From contig NZ_JRKJ01000023.1 of the NCBI RefSeq assembly GCF_000770795.1, positions 157,200-221,199 on the forward strand: a DNA stretch of 64,000 nucleotides, written 5' to 3'. The notes under the pieces are model-generated. The model made no database searches, was not told the DNA's origin, and saw only the letters and a list, made by a program, of their open reading frames with translations. Made by a program: the position numbers and the translations under genes. Positions 9,054-18,661 of the stretch are shown piece after piece (the stretch's first letter is position 1; every line of letters starts with the position of its first letter). The stretch is from Lysobacter dokdonensis DS-58. GTDB taxonomy: Bacteria; Pseudomonadota; Gammaproteobacteria; Xanthomonadales; Xanthomonadaceae.

Positions 9054-9959
9054 TCAATAGCCGGCGGCGTCGAGGGCCTTGTCGGCTTCCTTGCGGCCGA
9101 TGTCGATCAACTCCTTCGCGCGCCAGAATTCGTAGAACTGGCAGGCGTCGCGCGGGATGCGGACGACGAGCTCGGGCGGGTCGAGCGCGAGCTGCACGCG
9201 GGCGATCTGCGCCTGCATCGTGTCGAGCGAGCGCGCCATCAGGTCGGTGAAGCCCAGGCGCGTGCGCGCGGCTTCGGCCGAGGCGTCGGTCGCGCGCGTG
9301 TGCATCCATGCGGTGAGCCAGCTGCGCGGCGTCGGCCCCGAGGGTGCACCCTGTTCGGCCGGTTCGCCCGGCGGACGTTGCGGCCACCCGTGCATGTCCA
9401 CCGCGATGAGGCGATGGGCATCGGACAAGCGCGTGGCCGCGATCGGCAGCGGCGCGAGCAATCCGCCATCCACCAGCGCGCGCCCGTGGATCATGTGCGG
9501 GGTGAACAAGCCCGGGATCGCGAACGACGCGCGGATCGCATCCCACATGTCGCCCTCGCGCAACCACACCTCGCGTTGACGCAGCACGTCGACCGCCACC
9601 GCGGTGAAGTCGATCGACAGGTCCTCGATCTTCGGCGAGCCCGCGATCTCCCGCAGCGCGGCGATCAGCCGCGTGCCTTCGAACAACGCCGACCGGCCGA
9701 ACCCCGGATCGAGCAGGCGCAGCATCGTGCGCCGATCCATCGACAGCAGCCAGTCGCGATACTCCGGGAGCTTGCCCGATGCATGCAGCCCGCCGACCAG
9801 CGCACCGCTCGACGACCCGGCGATCGCGACGATGTCCATGTCGCGCGCCTGCAGGGCTTCGATCACGCCGATCTGCGCCAGGCCGCGCGCGCCGCCGGCG
9901 CCCAGGACGAGCGCGACCTTTTCCCCGCTGCGGATCTTCGGCGGATCGGCGGGCGTCAT
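9054..9959 (-). CDS. Patatin-like phospholipase (RssA/YjjU type)
   Basis: 301 aa. The patatin catalytic dyad is visible: the oxyanion-hole motif GAGGARGLAQIG, the nucleophile in GSSSGALVGG and the Asp in DGGLLAPLP. No signal peptide is seen, so it is probably a cytoplasmic lipid acyl hydrolase of the RssA-like group. The ATG shares its first base with the stop of the upstream WYL regulator (TGATG), so the two are translationally coupled and the regulator may control it. The physiological substrate is unknown. Confidence 0.88.
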   Translation of the reverse strand: MTPADPPKIRSGEKVALVLGAGGARGLAQIGVIEALQARDMDIVAIAGSSSGALVGGLHASGKLPEYRDWLLSMDRRTMLRLLDPGFGRSALFEGTRLIAALREIAGSPKIEDLSIDFTAVAVDVLRQREVWLREGDMWDAIRASFAIPGLFTPHMIHGRALVDGGLLAPLPIAATRLSDAHRLIAVDMHGWPQRPPGEPAEQGAPSGPTPRSWLTAWMHTRATDASAEAARTRLGFTDLMARSLDTMQAQIARVQLALDPPELVVRIPRDACQFYEFWRAKELIDIGRKEADKALDAAGY

Positions 9960-10927
9960 CAGCGCTCGTAGTTGGAGATGGCGAGCGCGAGCAGCGAACG
10001 CGCCTGTTCGCGCAGCACCGGCGGCTCGATGATTTCCGCATCGCTGCCGTAATGCAGGATGTCCATCAGCAGCTCGCGCGAATTGCTGTAGGGCAGTTTC
10101 AACTCGTAGCGCCCGTCGGGCAGGAAGCGCCCCTGCTGCTGCGAATGCCAGCGTTCGTCCGCCACCCAGCGCGCGGCCTTCGGGCTGAACACGATGGTCG
10201 CCCAGTTCTTCGGCGGGCCGGAGAAGATGCCGTAGCTCGAGGCCAGGTGTTCGTCGAGTTGTGCGTCCTCGATGTCGCGCGCCGCGCCGTCGAGCATCTT
10301 GGCCGCGCCGATGCGATCGACCGCGAAACTGCGCAGGCCTTCGCGATCCTCGTCCCACGCATCGACGTACCAGTTGTCGCGATAGTGCGTGATGCGCTGC
10401 GGCGACACGGTGCGCCGCGTCTTCTCATCCGTGGACCGCGCGCGATAGTCGAAGGCGAGCTTGCGGCGACCGAGCACGGCCGAGGCGACGACGCGGAAGA
10501 CGTGTTCGTCCAGGCGGCGCGGGCGCGAGGCGATGACGCGCACGCGCTCCACCGGCCACTGCTTGCCGCCGGCCTGCTCCTCCAGCAGCTTCTCCACGCG
10601 CGACTGCAACGGCGCGAGCGCGGTGGACAGCAACCCGCCCCCGCTGCGCGCCAACAACTGCTGCGCGGCCAGCAGCGCGTGCAACTCTTCCGAATTCAGC
10701 CACAGGCCCGGCAGTTCGAAGCGGTCGTCCTCGTTGGCGTCGTACTTGAAGCCGGCCTCGCCGTCGCCCACCACCGGCGCCATCAGCCCGTCGCGGAGGA
10801 AGGCCAGGTCGCGGTAGACGGTGGCGCGCGAGCACCCGAGCTCGTCCTGCAGCCGCGCCACCGTCACCGGGTAGCGCGCGGCCTTGAGGAGGCGGTGGAG
10901 GGCGTTGATGCGTTCGTAGCGGTCCAT
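9959..10927 (-). CDS. WYL-domain transcriptional regulator
   Basis: 322 aa. The N-terminal winged helix-turn-helix of the DeoR/HTH_11 type (about residues 1-58, TVARLQDELGCSRATVYRDL) is followed by a WYL domain (about 135-215, with QRITHYRDNWYVDAWDED) and a C-terminal WCX-like extension. WYL regulators often sense nucleic-acid or nucleotide ligands. It is coupled to the downstream patatin gene and divergent from the molybdenum oxidoreductase operon, with only 49 bases between start codons, so it could control either unit. Confidence 0.9.
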   Translation of the reverse strand: MDRYERINALHRLLKAARYPVTVARLQDELGCSRATVYRDLAFLRDGLMAPVVGDGEAGFKYDANEDDRFELPGLWLNSEELHALLAAQQLLARSGGGLLSTALAPLQSRVEKLLEEQAGGKQWPVERVRVIASRPRRLDEHVFRVVASAVLGRRKLAFDYRARSTDEKTRRTVSPQRITHYRDNWYVDAWDEDREGLRSFAVDRIGAAKMLDGAARDIEDAQLDEHLASSYGIFSGPPKNWATIVFSPKAARWVADERWHSQQQGRFLPDGRYELKLPYSNSRELLMDILHYGSDAEIIEPPVLREQARSLLALAISNYER

Positions 10928-10976
10928 GGCACAGATTAAAGCAGATGCGGGGGTGCGCTTCTTCTACAATCGCCGC

Positions 10977-13859
10977 ATGCGCGAGCCCCAGCTCAATCCG
11001 TCGCCCTCTCCCGGCGACGCGGTCCATGCCACGACCTGCTACATGTGCGCATGCCGTTGCGGCATCAAGGTGTGGACGCTCGAAGGGCGCATCCGCTACA
11101 TCCAGGGCAATCCGGACCACCCGGTGAACCGCGGCGTGTTGTGCGCCAAGGGTTCGGCCGGGTTGATGCAGCACTACTCGCCGGCGCGCCTGACGCGGCC
11201 GCTGTTGCGCGTGGGCGAGCGCGGCAAGGGCGAGTTCAAGGAGATCGGCTGGGACGAGGCGATGGCGATCGCGACGTCGTGGCTCGCGCCGATCCGCGCG
11301 CGCAACCCCGATGAACTGGCCTTCTTCACCGGCCGCGACCAATCGCAGGCACTCACCGGGTGGTGGGCGCAGCAGTTCGGCACGGTCAACTACGCCGCGC
11401 ACGGCGGGTTCTGTTCGGTGAACATGGCCGCCGGCGGGCTGTACACGCTCGGTGGCTCGTTCTGGGAATTCGGCGAACCCGACTGGGACCACACGCAGTA
11501 CCTGATGTTGTGGGGCGTGGCCGAAGACCACGACTCCAATCCGATCAAGCTCGGCCTGGGCAAGCTCAAGGCGCGCGGCGCGAAGATCGTCGCCGTCAAC
11601 CCGGTGCGCAGCGGTTACGGCGCCATCGCGGACGAATGGATCGGCATCCGCCCGGGCACCGATGGCCTGTTCGCCTTCGCGCTGATCCACGAACTGCTGC
11701 GCAGCGACCGCATCGACCTCGACTACCTGGTGCGCTATGCCAACGCGCACTGGCTGGTGGTCCGCAATCCGGGCGGCGCGGATGATGGGCTGTTCGCGCG
11801 CGACCTCGACGGCAACGTGCTGTGCTGGGATCGCGAACGCGGCGCCGTCGATGCGCGCGCGGTCGACACCACGCCGATGGTCGTCGGCGAATACACACTG
11901 CCCGGCGGCCGCACCGCCGTGCCGGTGTTCCAGTTGCTCGCAGAACGATATCTCGATCCGCAATACGCACCGGACGCCGTGAGCGAGCGATGCGGAATCC
12001 CCGGCGACACGATCCGCCGCATCGCGCGCGAACTGGCGAGCGCCGCGTTCGATTCGAAACTCTCGCTGCCGATTGCGTGGACCGATGCCTGGGGCCGCGA
12101 ACACGCGACGATGGAAGGCCGCGCGGTGTCGATGCATGCGATGCGCGGCATCAGCGCGCACAGCAACGGCTTCCATACGTGCCGCGCGTTGCACGTGTTG
12201 CAGTTGTTGCTCGGTGCCGTCGACGCGCCGGGCTCGTTCCGGTTCCAGCCGCCATTCCCGAAACCGATCCCGCCCGGCAACCGCCCCGGCAAGGCGCGGC
12301 GCGCGGACGGCGGCCTGGATTCGACACCGCTCGGTTTCGTGCACGCACCCGAGGATCTCGTCGTCGACGCCGACGGCCAGCCGCGCCGCATCGACCATGC
12401 GTATTCGTGGGCGTATCCGCTCGCGGCGCACGGGATGATGCACACGATGATCCGCAACGCGTGGGCGGGCGATCCCTACCGCATCGACACGCTGCTGATG
12501 TTCATGGCGAACATGAGCTGGAACTCGGCGATGAACACGTCCGAGACGATGCACTGGCTGACCGACACGTTCGAGGACGGCGAGTACCGCATTCCGCGCA
12601 TCATCTACAGCGATGCGTATGCGTCCGAAATGGTCGCTTACGCGGACCTGGTGTTGCCGGACACGACGTACCTGGAACGCCACGACGCGATCTCGCTGCT
12701 CGATCGCCCGATCTCCGACGCCGATTGCGCGAGCGACGCGATCCGCCATCCGATCTTCGATTCGGCCACGCAGCCGACCGACGACGGCCGTCCGCGCGAC
12801 GTGCGCGGTTTCCAGACCGTGCTGCTGGAACTCGGCGCGCGCCTCGGCCTGCCCGGCATGGTCGAAGCCGACGGCGCGCCGAAGTACGCCGACTACGCCG
12901 ACTACATCGTCAACCACGAGCGCACGCCCGGGGTGGGCCTGCTCGCCGGTTGGCGCGGCGAAGACGGATCGCTGGAAGGCAAGGGCGCACCGAACCCGCA
13001 CCAGTTGCAGCAGTACATCGCGCACGGCGGGTTCTGGCATTCGCCCATTCCCGAATCGGCGCGCTACTACAAGATGGCGAACCGGGATTACCTGCGCTGG
13101 GCGCACGGCTTCGGCTTCGTGCCCAACGAACAACCCATCGTGATGCAGCTGTATTCCGAAACGCTGCAGAAGTTCCGGCTTGCGGCGCTCGGACACGGCG
13201 CGCACCAGCCGCCGGACGAACACCGCACGCGCGTGGCGACGTATTTCGATCCGCTGCCGATCTGGTACGAGCCGTTCGAGCACGACCAGACCTCGCGCGA
13301 GACGTATCCGCTCAGCGCGATCACGCAACGCCCGATGCACATGTACCACGCGTGGCATTCGCAGAATGCGTGGCTGCGGCAGATCCAGACGCGCAACGCC
13401 TTGTTCGTGCATCCCGACACCGGCGCGCGCTACGGGCTCGCGGAGGACGATTGGGTGGATGTCGATTCGCACCACGGCACGATCACCGTGCAGGTGCGTT
13501 TTGCCGGCAACGTGCAGCCCGATACGGTGTGGACGTGGAATGCGATCGGCAAGCGCCGCGGTGCGTGGCGGTTGTCGAAGGACGCGCCGGAGAGCAAGCG
13601 CGGCTTCCTGCTCAACCATCTGATTTCCGACGTCACGCCGAAGGGTGATTACGCGAACGCCGACCCGGTGACGGGCCAGGCGGCGTGGTTCGACCTGCGG
13701 GTGCGCATCCGCAAATCCGACGCCACCGCCGACGAAAGCGCGCCGCAGTTCGCACCGCTGCAGTTCAAACCCGCGCCGGACCACCCGCTGCGCTACGGCG
13801 CGAAGTCGCGCAACCACGAACATCCCAGCAAGACCTCGACGGACGACACGCTGCCATGA
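10977..13859 (+). CDS. soeA: Molybdopterin oxidoreductase catalytic subunit, SoeA-like (putative sulfite dehydrogenase)
   Basis: 960 aa. The N-terminus carries a 4Fe-4S motif with Cys21, Cys24, Cys28 and Cys56 (CYMCACRC then VLCAKG), as in the DMSO reductase/PSR family. Cys146 in HGGFCSVN is the likely molybdenum ligand. A C-terminal molybdopterin dinucleotide-binding domain follows (about 770-900). There is no Tat signal, so it should face the cytoplasm, as reported for SoeABC. It overlaps the next gene by ATGA. Length, absence of Tat signal and A-B-C subunit order fit the cytoplasmic sulfite-oxidising SoeABC complex. Substrate cannot be read from sequence, and other PSR-like reductases are possible. 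Confidence 0.75.
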   Translation: MREPQLNPSPSPGDAVHATTCYMCACRCGIKVWTLEGRIRYIQGNPDHPVNRGVLCAKGSAGLMQHYSPARLTRPLLRVGERGKGEFKEIGWDEAMAIATSWLAPIRARNPDELAFFTGRDQSQALTGWWAQQFGTVNYAAHGGFCSVNMAAGGLYTLGGSFWEFGEPDWDHTQYLMLWGVAEDHDSNPIKLGLGKLKARGAKIVAVNPVRSGYGAIADEWIGIRPGTDGLFAFALIHELLRSDRIDLDYLVRYANAHWLVVRNPGGADDGLFARDLDGNVLCWDRERGAVDARAVDTTPMVVGEYTLPGGRTAVPVFQLLAERYLDPQYAPDAVSERCGIPGDTIRRIARELASAAFDSKLSLPIAWTDAWGREHATMEGRAVSMHAMRGISAHSNGFHTCRALHVLQLLLGAVDAPGSFRFQPPFPKPIPPGNRPGKARRADGGLDSTPLGFVHAPEDLVVDADGQPRRIDHAYSWAYPLAAHGMMHTMIRNAWAGDPYRIDTLLMFMANMSWNSAMNTSETMHWLTDTFEDGEYRIPRIIYSDAYASEMVAYADLVLPDTTYLERHDAISLLDRPISDADCASDAIRHPIFDSATQPTDDGRPRDVRGFQTVLLELGARLGLPGMVEADGAPKYADYADYIVNHERTPGVGLLAGWRGEDGSLEGKGAPNPHQLQQYIAHGGFWHSPIPESARYYKMANRDYLRWAHGFGFVPNEQPIVMQLYSETLQKFRLAALGHGAHQPPDEHRTRVATYFDPLPIWYEPFEHDQTSRETYPLSAITQRPMHMYHAWHSQNAWLRQIQTRNALFVHPDTGARYGLAEDDWVDVDSHHGTITVQVRFAGNVQPDTVWTWNAIGKRRGAWRLSKDAPESKRGFLLNHLISDVTPKGDYANADPVTGQAAWFDLRVRIRKSDATADESAPQFAPLQFKPAPDHPLRYGAKSRNHEHPSKTSTDDTLP

Positions 13860-14608
13860 CCGATCTGCCGCCGCCGTCGAAGAAGAAGCTCGGGCTCGTC
13901 ATCGACCTCGACACGTGCGTGGGTTGCCATGCATGCGCGACGGGCTGCAAACAGTGGAACAGCGGCGGCATGGCCGGGCCGGTGACCGACGAGAAGCCGT
14001 ACGGCAAGGATCCGGCGGGGGTCTGGTTCAACCGCATCCACGCGTACGAACTGGAGCAAGTGCCCGCAACGCCCGAAGCGCCCGCGCAACCGGCGATGAC
14101 GCTGCACTTCCCGCGCTCGTGCCTGCATTGCGAAACCCCCGCGTGCGTCACCGTCTGCCCGACGGGCGCCAGCTACAAGCGCGCATCCGATGGCATCGTG
14201 CTCGTCGACGAGGACAAGTGCATCGGCTGCAAGCTGTGTTCATGGGCCTGCCCGTACGGCGCGCGCGAGTACAGCGAAGTCGAAGGCGTGATGAAGAAAT
14301 GCACGCTGTGCGTGGACCGCATCTACAACGAGAACCTCCCCGAATCCGAACGCGAGCCGGCCTGCGTGCAGGTGTGCCCGACGCGCGCGCGCCACTTCGG
14401 CGACCTGGGCGATCCGGAATCGAAGGTGTCCAAACTCGTCGCCGAACGCGGCGGCCTGCCGCTGTTGCCCGAACTCGGTTACGCGCCCGTCAATCGTTAC
14501 CTGCCGCCGCGGCCGCGCCGCGCGGGCGGCGATGACGTCGCCGTTGCCGAAGACACGACCACGGAAGCCACGCCGAAGCGTTGGCTCGACCGCATCCTCC
14601 GCCGCTAG
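13856..14608 (+). CDS. soeB: Four-cluster 4Fe-4S ferredoxin subunit, SoeB-like
   Basis: 250 aa electron-transfer subunit. Four cysteine groups typical of DmsB/PsrB/SoeB are visible: [11 protein letters not shown] near the N-terminus, [24 protein letters not shown], and CTLC pairing with ACVQVC. They can ligate four 4Fe-4S clusters carrying electrons between the catalytic subunit and the membrane anchor. The ATG overlaps the soeA stop by four bases. No signal sequence is present, consistent with a cytoplasmic complex. Confidence 0.82.
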   Translation: MTDLPPPSKKKLGLVIDLDTCVGCHACATGCKQWNSGGMAGPVTDEKPYGKDPAGVWFNRIHAYELEQVPATPEAPAQPAMTLHFPRSCLHCETPACVTVCPTGASYKRASDGIVLVDEDKCIGCKLCSWACPYGAREYSEVEGVMKKCTLCVDRIYNENLPESEREPACVQVCPTRARHFGDLGDPESKVSKLVAERGGLPLLPELGYAPVNRYLPPRPRRAGGDDVAVAEDTTTEATPKRWLDRILRR

Positions 14609-14619
14609 GGAGTTCCCGC

Positions 14620-14964
14620 ATGGCCGACCAAACCCCGGTGCTCGTCACCACCACGCATTCGATAGAAGGACGCCGCATCGTCGCCTACAAGGGCCTGGTC
14701 GGCGGCGACGCGATCCTCGGCGCGAACATGTTCCGCGACTTCTTCGCCGGCATTCGCGACATCCTCGGCGGCCGATCTGGCGCGTACGAGAAGGTCTTGC
14801 GCAAGGCCAAGCAGGAGGCGATCGACGACATGATGGAGCAGGCGCGCGAGATGGGCGCCAACGCGGTCGTCGGCGTTGACCTGGATTACGAGACCATCCA
14901 GATCCAGGACGGCGGCTCGATGCTGATGGTGTCCGCATCGGGCACCGCGGTCGTGCTGGAGTGA
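14620..14964 (+). CDS. YbjQ-like (UPF0145) heavy-metal-binding domain protein
   Basis: 114 aa. The pattern [23 protein letters not shown] followed by [14 protein letters not shown] near the C-terminus matches the YbjQ/UPF0145 family, small proteins forming oligomeric rings and annotated as putative metal-binding domains; no function is proven. A purine-rich site (AGGGAG) lies just upstream of the ATG. It is inserted between the ferredoxin and membrane-anchor subunits of the molybdenum enzyme, 11 bases after one and 8 before the other, so it belongs to that operon. Confidence 0.82.
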   Translation: MADQTPVLVTTTHSIEGRRIVAYKGLVGGDAILGANMFRDFFAGIRDILGGRSGAYEKVLRKAKQEAIDDMMEQAREMGANAVVGVDLDYETIQIQDGGSMLMVSASGTAVVLE

Positions 14965-14972
14965 TCGCTTAA

Positions 14973-15905
14973 ATGCATCCCGCGCTGTCGGTCATCTTCT
15001 TCACCACGCTGTCGGGCGCGGGTTACGGGCTGTTGTTCTGGACGGCGTATGCGGTGCTGTGCGGGCAGGGTCAGCCGCGCGCGTTGCTGATCGCGATCGC
15101 TGTCTCCGTCGTCCTGTCGACGATCGGCCTGCTCAGCTCGCTGTGGCATCTCGGCAAGCCGGCCCGCGCGTGGCGTGCGTTTTCGCAATGGCGCACCTCC
15201 TGGCTGTCGCGTGAGGGCGTGGCCTCTCTGGCGACCTTTGTCGCCGCCGTGGCGCTTGCGGCGACGTTGTTGCCGGACCTGATGGACGGCGATGCGCGGG
15301 GAACGATGCCCTCATTCGACTGGACGGGTCGGGGAATCGCCGTCCTGGCAATGGCGATGGCGATGGCGACGGTGTTCTGCACCGCGATGATCTACGCCTC
15401 ACTCAAGCCGATCCCGGCCTGGCGGCACCGCCTTGTGCCGACGGTGTACGTGCTGTTCGCCCTGTTCACTGGCGGCCTGCTCGACATGGTGATCCGCGGG
15501 CCTGATTCGTCGGCCTTGCTGTTGATCCTGCTCGCCGCCGCACTCTGGATCATGAAGGTGCGCTATTGGCGCGCAATCGGCGCGGCATTGCCGGCTACGC
15601 GCGGCGACGCAATCGGTTTGCCCGGTCGCACTGCGACGGTCTTCGAGCGGCCCCACACCGAAGCGAACTATCTGACCAGGGAAATGGGGTTCGTCGTCGC
15701 GCGCAAACACGCAAAATGGCTACGCGTTGCATCGGTGGCGTTGTTTGCGGTCATTCCGATCGTGCTCCTCGCACCGGTGATCGTGCCGCACCTGCATTCG
15801 ATGCCGCTGCTGGTCGTGGCCGCACTGAGCGCGCTGGCCGGCGCCTTCGTCGAACGCTGGCTGTTCTTCGCCGAAGCCAAGCACATGGTGACGCTGTATT
15901 ACTGA
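14973..15905 (+). CDS. soeC: DmsC/SoeC-type membrane anchor subunit
   Basis: 310 aa polytopic protein with about eight hydrophobic helices. The opening [19 protein letters not shown] is typical of DmsC-like anchors, which pass electrons between the quinone pool and the iron-sulfur subunit. Together with the two preceding oxidoreductase subunits it completes an A-B-C complex; for sulfite oxidation electrons would flow to quinone. Its last seven bases overlap the 3' end of hemC, which is on the opposite strand. Confidence 0.8.
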   Translation: MHPALSVIFFTTLSGAGYGLLFWTAYAVLCGQGQPRALLIAIAVSVVLSTIGLLSSLWHLGKPARAWRAFSQWRTSWLSREGVASLATFVAAVALAATLLPDLMDGDARGTMPSFDWTGRGIAVLAMAMAMATVFCTAMIYASLKPIPAWRHRLVPTVYVLFALFTGGLLDMVIRGPDSSALLLILLAAALWIMKVRYWRAIGAALPATRGDAIGLPGRTATVFERPHTEANYLTREMGFVVARKHAKWLRVASVALFAVIPIVLLAPVIVPHLHSMPLLVVAALSALAGAFVERWLFFAEAKHMVTLYY

Positions 15906-16807
15906 GCGTCGATGAAGTCGCGCGCGCCCTGGTCCAGCAGGCGTTGCGCGACTTCGATCCCCAGCGCCTCGCGATCGGCGCCCGTCGATTCGGCGCGCAC
16001 GACGCGGCCATCGCTCGCCGACCCCACGAGTCCCTGCAGATGCAACGTCGCGCCCTGACGGCGCGCGAATGCCGCGACCGGCACGTGGCAACTGCCATGC
16101 AGCGCGCGGTTCATCGCGCGCTCGGCTTCGACGCATTCGCGCGTCGATGCGTCGTCGAGCGCGGCCAACAGCGCGAACGTGTCGGGCGTGTCGTTGCGGC
16201 ATTCGATCGCGATCGCGCCTTGCGCGGGTGCGGGCAACCAGTCGGGTGCGTCGAGTCGCGCGCGGATGCGCGATTCGAATCCGAGGCGCGCCAGACCCGC
16301 GCAGGCGAGCACGATCGCGTCGTATTCGCCCGCATCGAGCTTGGCCAGTCGCGTGTTCACGTTGCCGCGCAGGTCGCGCAGGTCGAGGTCCGGGCGGCGT
16401 GCACGCAACTGCGCCTGGCGGCGCAGGGATGAGGTGCCGACCACCGCACCTTGCGGCAACGCATCGATGCCATCGCACGTGTTGCTGACGAACGCATCGG
16501 CGTGATCGGCGCGCGCCAGGATCGCGGGCATCGCGAAACCCGGTTCCAGCACCATCGGCACGTCCTTCAGCGAATGCACCGCGCAGTCCGCTTGCCCGCG
16601 CTGCATGGCGACTTCGAGTTCCTTGAGGAACAAGCCCTTGCCGCCGATGGCGGCGAGCGAGCGATCGAGCACTTCGTCGCCGAGCGTGCTCATGGGCACG
16701 AGCACGACGTCGAGCCCCGGATGCACGGCGCGCAACCGGGCGGCGACGTGTTCGGTCTGCCAGAGGGCGAGCGGGGATTTGCGGGTGGCGATGCGGAGCG
16801 TGGGCAT
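15899..16807 (-). CDS. hemC: HemC, hydroxymethylbilane synthase (porphobilinogen deaminase)
   Basis: 302 aa cytoplasmic enzyme joining four porphobilinogens into hydroxymethylbilane in haem synthesis. The N-terminal [13 protein letters not shown] and KDVPM segments are diagnostic, and Cys240 ([13 protein letters not shown]) is the dipyrromethane cofactor attachment site. It is the last gene of a minus-strand set (esterase, algZ-like, algR-like, hemC), as in pseudomonads where algZ-algR precede hemC. Confidence 0.97.
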   Translation of the reverse strand: MPTLRIATRKSPLALWQTEHVAARLRAVHPGLDVVLVPMSTLGDEVLDRSLAAIGGKGLFLKELEVAMQRGQADCAVHSLKDVPMVLEPGFAMPAILARADHADAFVSNTCDGIDALPQGAVVGTSSLRRQAQLRARRPDLDLRDLRGNVNTRLAKLDAGEYDAIVLACAGLARLGFESRIRARLDAPDWLPAPAQGAIAIECRNDTPDTFALLAALDDASTRECVEAERAMNRALHGSCHVPVAAFARRQGATLHLQGLVGSASDGRVVRAESTGADREALGIEVAQRLLDQGARDFIDAQ

Positions 16808-16831
16808 GCGGGCATTATCGCCCGCGCGGGC

Positions 16832-17575
16832 CTACAGGTGCTTCACCGTCTCGCGCAGGTGTGCCACGCAGCGGCGACTGACTTCCAGCGGATGCTCGCC
16901 GTGGCGCAGCACCGCCTGCACATGGCCGTCGGGCGCGCGCTTGAGCTCGACGATCTCGTGGCGCGCCACCAGGCAATTGCGATGGATGCGCACGAAGCGG
17001 TCGCCGAACTCCTCCTCCAGCGACTTCAGCGATTCCTCGATCAGGTCCTCGCCGCGCGCGTGGTGCACGACGACGTACTTCTCTTCGGCCTGGAGGTAAT
17101 GCACGTCTTCGATCGGGATCAGGCGCAGGCTGCCGCGCAGGCGCGCGCACAGGTGCGTGCGGTGTTGTTCGTGGCGCGGCTCGCCGTCCGGCGCCGCGCC
17201 GTTGCCGTTGCGGCCTGCGGCGAAGGTGCGCGCGCGCTCGAGCGCGGCGGCGAGGCGTTCTGGACGCACGGGCTTGACGAGATAGTCGATGGCCGCCGCT
17301 TCGAAAGCCGACAGCGCATGCGCGTCGTACGCGGTGCAGAACACGACCGCGGGGCGCGGCTCGAATGCGGCAAGGTGGCGCGCGGTTTCGAGCCCGTCGA
17401 TGCCGGGCATCGCGATGTCGAGCAGCACCAGGTCGGGATGGTGCGTGGCGCAGGCATGCAACGCTTCGCGTCCATCCCCCGCCTCGGCGACCAGCTCGAT
17501 GCCGGGCTGTTCCGCAAGGAGCCCGCGCAGGCGTTCGCGTGCGAGGGGTTCGTCGTCGGCGATCAGCACTCTCAC
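16832..17575 (-). CDS. algR: AlgR-like LytTR response regulator
   Basis: 247 aa from a GTG start. The receiver domain (residues 1-120) has the acidic pocket at DDEP, the phospho-acceptor Asp53 (LVLLDIAMPG) and the conserved Lys in YLVKPV. A LytTR DNA-binding domain occupies about 140-245 (YLQAEEKYVVVH, IHRNCLVA). Immediately downstream of an AlgZ/FimS-like kinase and upstream of hemC, the arrangement found in Pseudomonas. In that genus the pair controls alginate, pili and virulence; the targets here are unknown. Confidence 0.88.
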   Translation of the reverse strand: MRVLIADDEPLARERLRGLLAEQPGIELVAEAGDGREALHACATHHPDLVLLDIAMPGIDGLETARHLAAFEPRPAVVFCTAYDAHALSAFEAAAIDYLVKPVRPERLAAALERARTFAAGRNGNGAAPDGEPRHEQHRTHLCARLRGSLRLIPIEDVHYLQAEEKYVVVHHARGEDLIEESLKSLEEEFGDRFVRIHRNCLVARHEIVELKRAPDGHVQAVLRHGEHPLEVSRRCVAHLRETVKHL

Positions 17576-17591
17576 GATCGGCCTCCTACTG

Positions 17592-18659
17592 CTAGAGCGG
17601 GACCCGAAGCTCAGCCAGATAGTAGCCCTCGTGCCAGTGTCCGTGCACGCGGGCCTTCGGGCCGAAGGCATAGGCCAGTCGATGGGCGATGGAACGCTGC
17701 GCATGGCCGCTCCCGCCCCTCCCCGGGGTCGGCAAGTCTTCGGCGGCCATGTCCCGTTCCCTCGGCGGGGGCGCAGGGTTATGAACGCTGATGTGCAGCC
17801 CATCCGGCCGCACCGCGAGTTCGATGTCGATGGTGCCGCCTGCCGGAAGCCGCGAAATGCCGTGCAGGACGGCGTTTTCGACCAGGGGCTGCAGCACCAG
17901 GCGCGGCAGGCGCAACTGCCAGGGCAACGAGTCGTGGCGGCCGCGCCAGCGCACCTGGAGGCGTTCGCCCAGGCGCAATTGCTCGATCGACAGGTAACGC
18001 TCGGCCAGCTCGACTTCCTCCGCGAGGGTCGAGTCGCCCTCGCCCGCGCCCAGCGCGGCGCGGAACAGGTCCGACAGGTCCAGCACCGCGCGCTCGGCCA
18101 CGTCGGCGTCGCGTCGCACGAGGCCTGCGATGGTGTTCATGCTGTTGAACAGGAAGTGGGGCTTGATGCGCGCCTGCAGCGCGTCGGCCTCGGCGCGCGC
18201 GCTCGCGCGCACCTGCTTCTGCCAGCCATCGACCGCGTAGAGATAGCGCAGCACCACGCTGACGATGAGCGTGGCGATCGCCGCGCTGCCGCCGACGAAC
18301 CGGTGCAGGCGCACCGTATCCGGCACCAGCCCGAGTGCCAGCCCGTTGTCCACCGCGTGCACCAGCGCCGCGCCGGTGGCCGAAATCAGCGCCGCGCCCA
18401 GCACCGCCGCCGTGCCGCCCATCCAGGGCCGCAACCGCGACAAGGGCCTGCGCGAGACGCACAGCACGACCGACACCGTGAGCGACAACCACAACGCGAA
18501 TGCGCTGGCCGACGCGAAGCGCGCGGCCGTCCAGTCGGCATCCGAAGCCGGCGCAAGCGCGATGATGCACACGACCAGTTCGGCCACGCCGAGCATGATC
18601 GCCAGCCGCCCGAGGCGGCACAGGTCCGGCAGCCAGGGTTCGCCGGGCGCGGGCTCCAT
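17592..18659 (-). CDS. algZ: AlgZ/FimS-like (LytS-family) sensor histidine kinase
   Basis: 355 aa. Four to five transmembrane helices occupy about residues 20-150, followed by a His_kinase domain of the LytS type with the motif KPHFLFNSMNTI carrying the phosphorylatable histidine. The ATPase half has the N box (LVENAVLHGI) and a rather degenerate G box (GRGGSGHAQRSIAHRL). It is the partner of the LytTR regulator that starts 16 bases downstream. The start lies 2 bases after the esterase stop codon. Confidence 0.86.
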   Translation of the reverse strand: MEPAPGEPWLPDLCRLGRLAIMLGVAELVVCIIALAPASDADWTAARFASASAFALWLSLTVSVVLCVSRRPLSRLRPWMGGTAAVLGAALISATGAALVHAVDNGLALGLVPDTVRLHRFVGGSAAIATLIVSVVLRYLYAVDGWQKQVRASARAEADALQARIKPHFLFNSMNTIAGLVRRDADVAERAVLDLSDLFRAALGAGEGDSTLAEEVELAERYLSIEQLRLGERLQVRWRGRHDSLPWQLRLPRLVLQPLVENAVLHGISRLPAGGTIDIELAVRPDGLHISVHNPAPPPRERDMAAEDLPTPGRGGSGHAQRSIAHRLAYAFGPKARVHGHWHEGYYLAELRVPL

Positions 18660-18661
18660 GC

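Noticed and set aside
10425..13823. An 1132-codon frame antisense to soeA
   Set aside because: Shadow of the plus-strand oxidoreductase gene with recognisable cofactor motifs; the antisense product is Arg/Ala-rich and motif-free.
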